Shown piece by piece: positions 63,877 to 64,000 of a DNA stretch of 64,000 nt. The translations under genes and the position numbers were made by a program. The notes under the pieces are model-generated. The model had not been told where the DNA came from and did not search any database. It was given only the letters and a program-made list of their open reading frames with translations. Source of the DNA: WRAV01 sp050950205 (GTDB lineage Bacteria; Bacillota; Clostridia; Oscillospirales; Ruminococcaceae); the NCBI GenBank assembly GCA_050950205.1, contig JBMNHF010000019.1, forward strand, positions 1-64,000, given 5' to 3'. How positions within the stretch are numbered: the stretch's first letter is position 1; the number at the start of each line of letters is the position of its first letter.

Positions 63877-64000
63877 TTGCCGCCCGTTTTCAGGTGGGAG
63901 AGCAGGAGAAGGTTCGGTGTCTGCTCTGCCCCCACCGCTGTCTGCTGGCAGATGGCGCTCTGGGGCGCTGTCTGGCCCGGCGCAACCGCAAAGGAACGCT
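63873..64000 (+). CDS. amrS: AmmeMemoRadiSam radical SAM protein AmrS (5' part)
   Basis: A GTG start at 63873 overlaps the stop of the small peptide. The 42 codons visible read IAARFQVGEQEKVRCLLCPH, then RCLLADGALGRCLARRNRKG, with the N-terminal Cys-rich segment (CxxCPHRC...GRC) of the AmrS family. The radical SAM motif lies beyond the window edge. Confidence 0.9.
   Translation, partial: MIAARFQVGEQEKVRCLLCPHRCLLADGALGRCLARRNRKGT

Overview
The window reads as chromosome from an anaerobic, endospore-forming member of the Clostridia. Evidence: a pyruvate-type ferredoxin oxidoreductase for aryl pyruvates (iorAB), sporulation genes (a GerW/YtfJ homologue, TepA/YlzJ, a LysM-GH18 spore-cortex hydrolase, a DacF-type carboxypeptidase, a Spo0A-type regulator), FtsK/SpoIIIE, ScpAB, and strong AGGAGG ribosome binding sites with some TTG/GTG starts. 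GC content looks moderate to high in the core. An Oscillospirales-like placement is a guess.

Bases 1-24.7 kb are an accessory island made of insertion sequences around one metabolic cluster. At the left are an IS21 end with a broken istA, a LysR gene broken by two frameshifts, an IS5-family element split by a complete IS256-family element, IS1182 and IS3 remnants, and a complete IS21 element (5270-7828) with a 9-bp target duplication. From 8.1 to 20.6 kb lies the cargo. It holds a branched-chain-amino-acid-type ABC importer (lipoprotein, LivH, a LivM-LivG fusion, LivF), two tandem TIM-barrel proteins of the PEP-hydrolase-like family, and a Tm-1/UPF0261 protein. A frameshifted SDR epimerase, an MFS transporter, a two-domain old-yellow-enzyme reductase and a Dabb-fold protein follow. 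The island closes with an IS66 element and a second, almost identical IS256 copy.

From 24.7 to 39.2 kb the genes run on the minus strand and are ordinary core genes: a site-2 protease homologue, scpA, scpB, a DUF2953 protein, ytfJ, dacF, rluB, a small unknown, tepA, ylzJ, uppP, ftsK, rsmD, coaD and two coiled-coil proteins. From 39.3 to 62 kb there are short units in both directions. These are a spore-wall hydrolase, deoC, a two-gene iron/cobalamin-type ABC transporter, iorAB with a structured leader, a di-iron ODP-like protein overlapping a PAS-HD-GYP phosphodiesterase, uraA, an oligopeptide importer operon ending in a cupin and an M24 peptidase, a ZIP transporter, a zinc-ribbon membrane protein, a Spo0A-family regulator with a degenerate receiver, and rpsB-tsf. 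The window ends in an AmmeMemoRadiSam operon: a fused MEMO-AMMECR1 protein, a 38-residue membrane peptide and the start of the radical SAM partner.

The strongest candidate for something undescribed is the 8.1-20.6 kb cluster. It is a split version of the two-domain architecture known from the plant virus-resistance protein Tm-1, duplicated on the TIM-barrel side and wired to its own importer and redox enzymes. Its substrate cannot be read from the sequence. Most of the frameshifts seen in the window fall in the accessory island, so either the island is decaying or the assembly carries indel errors there.
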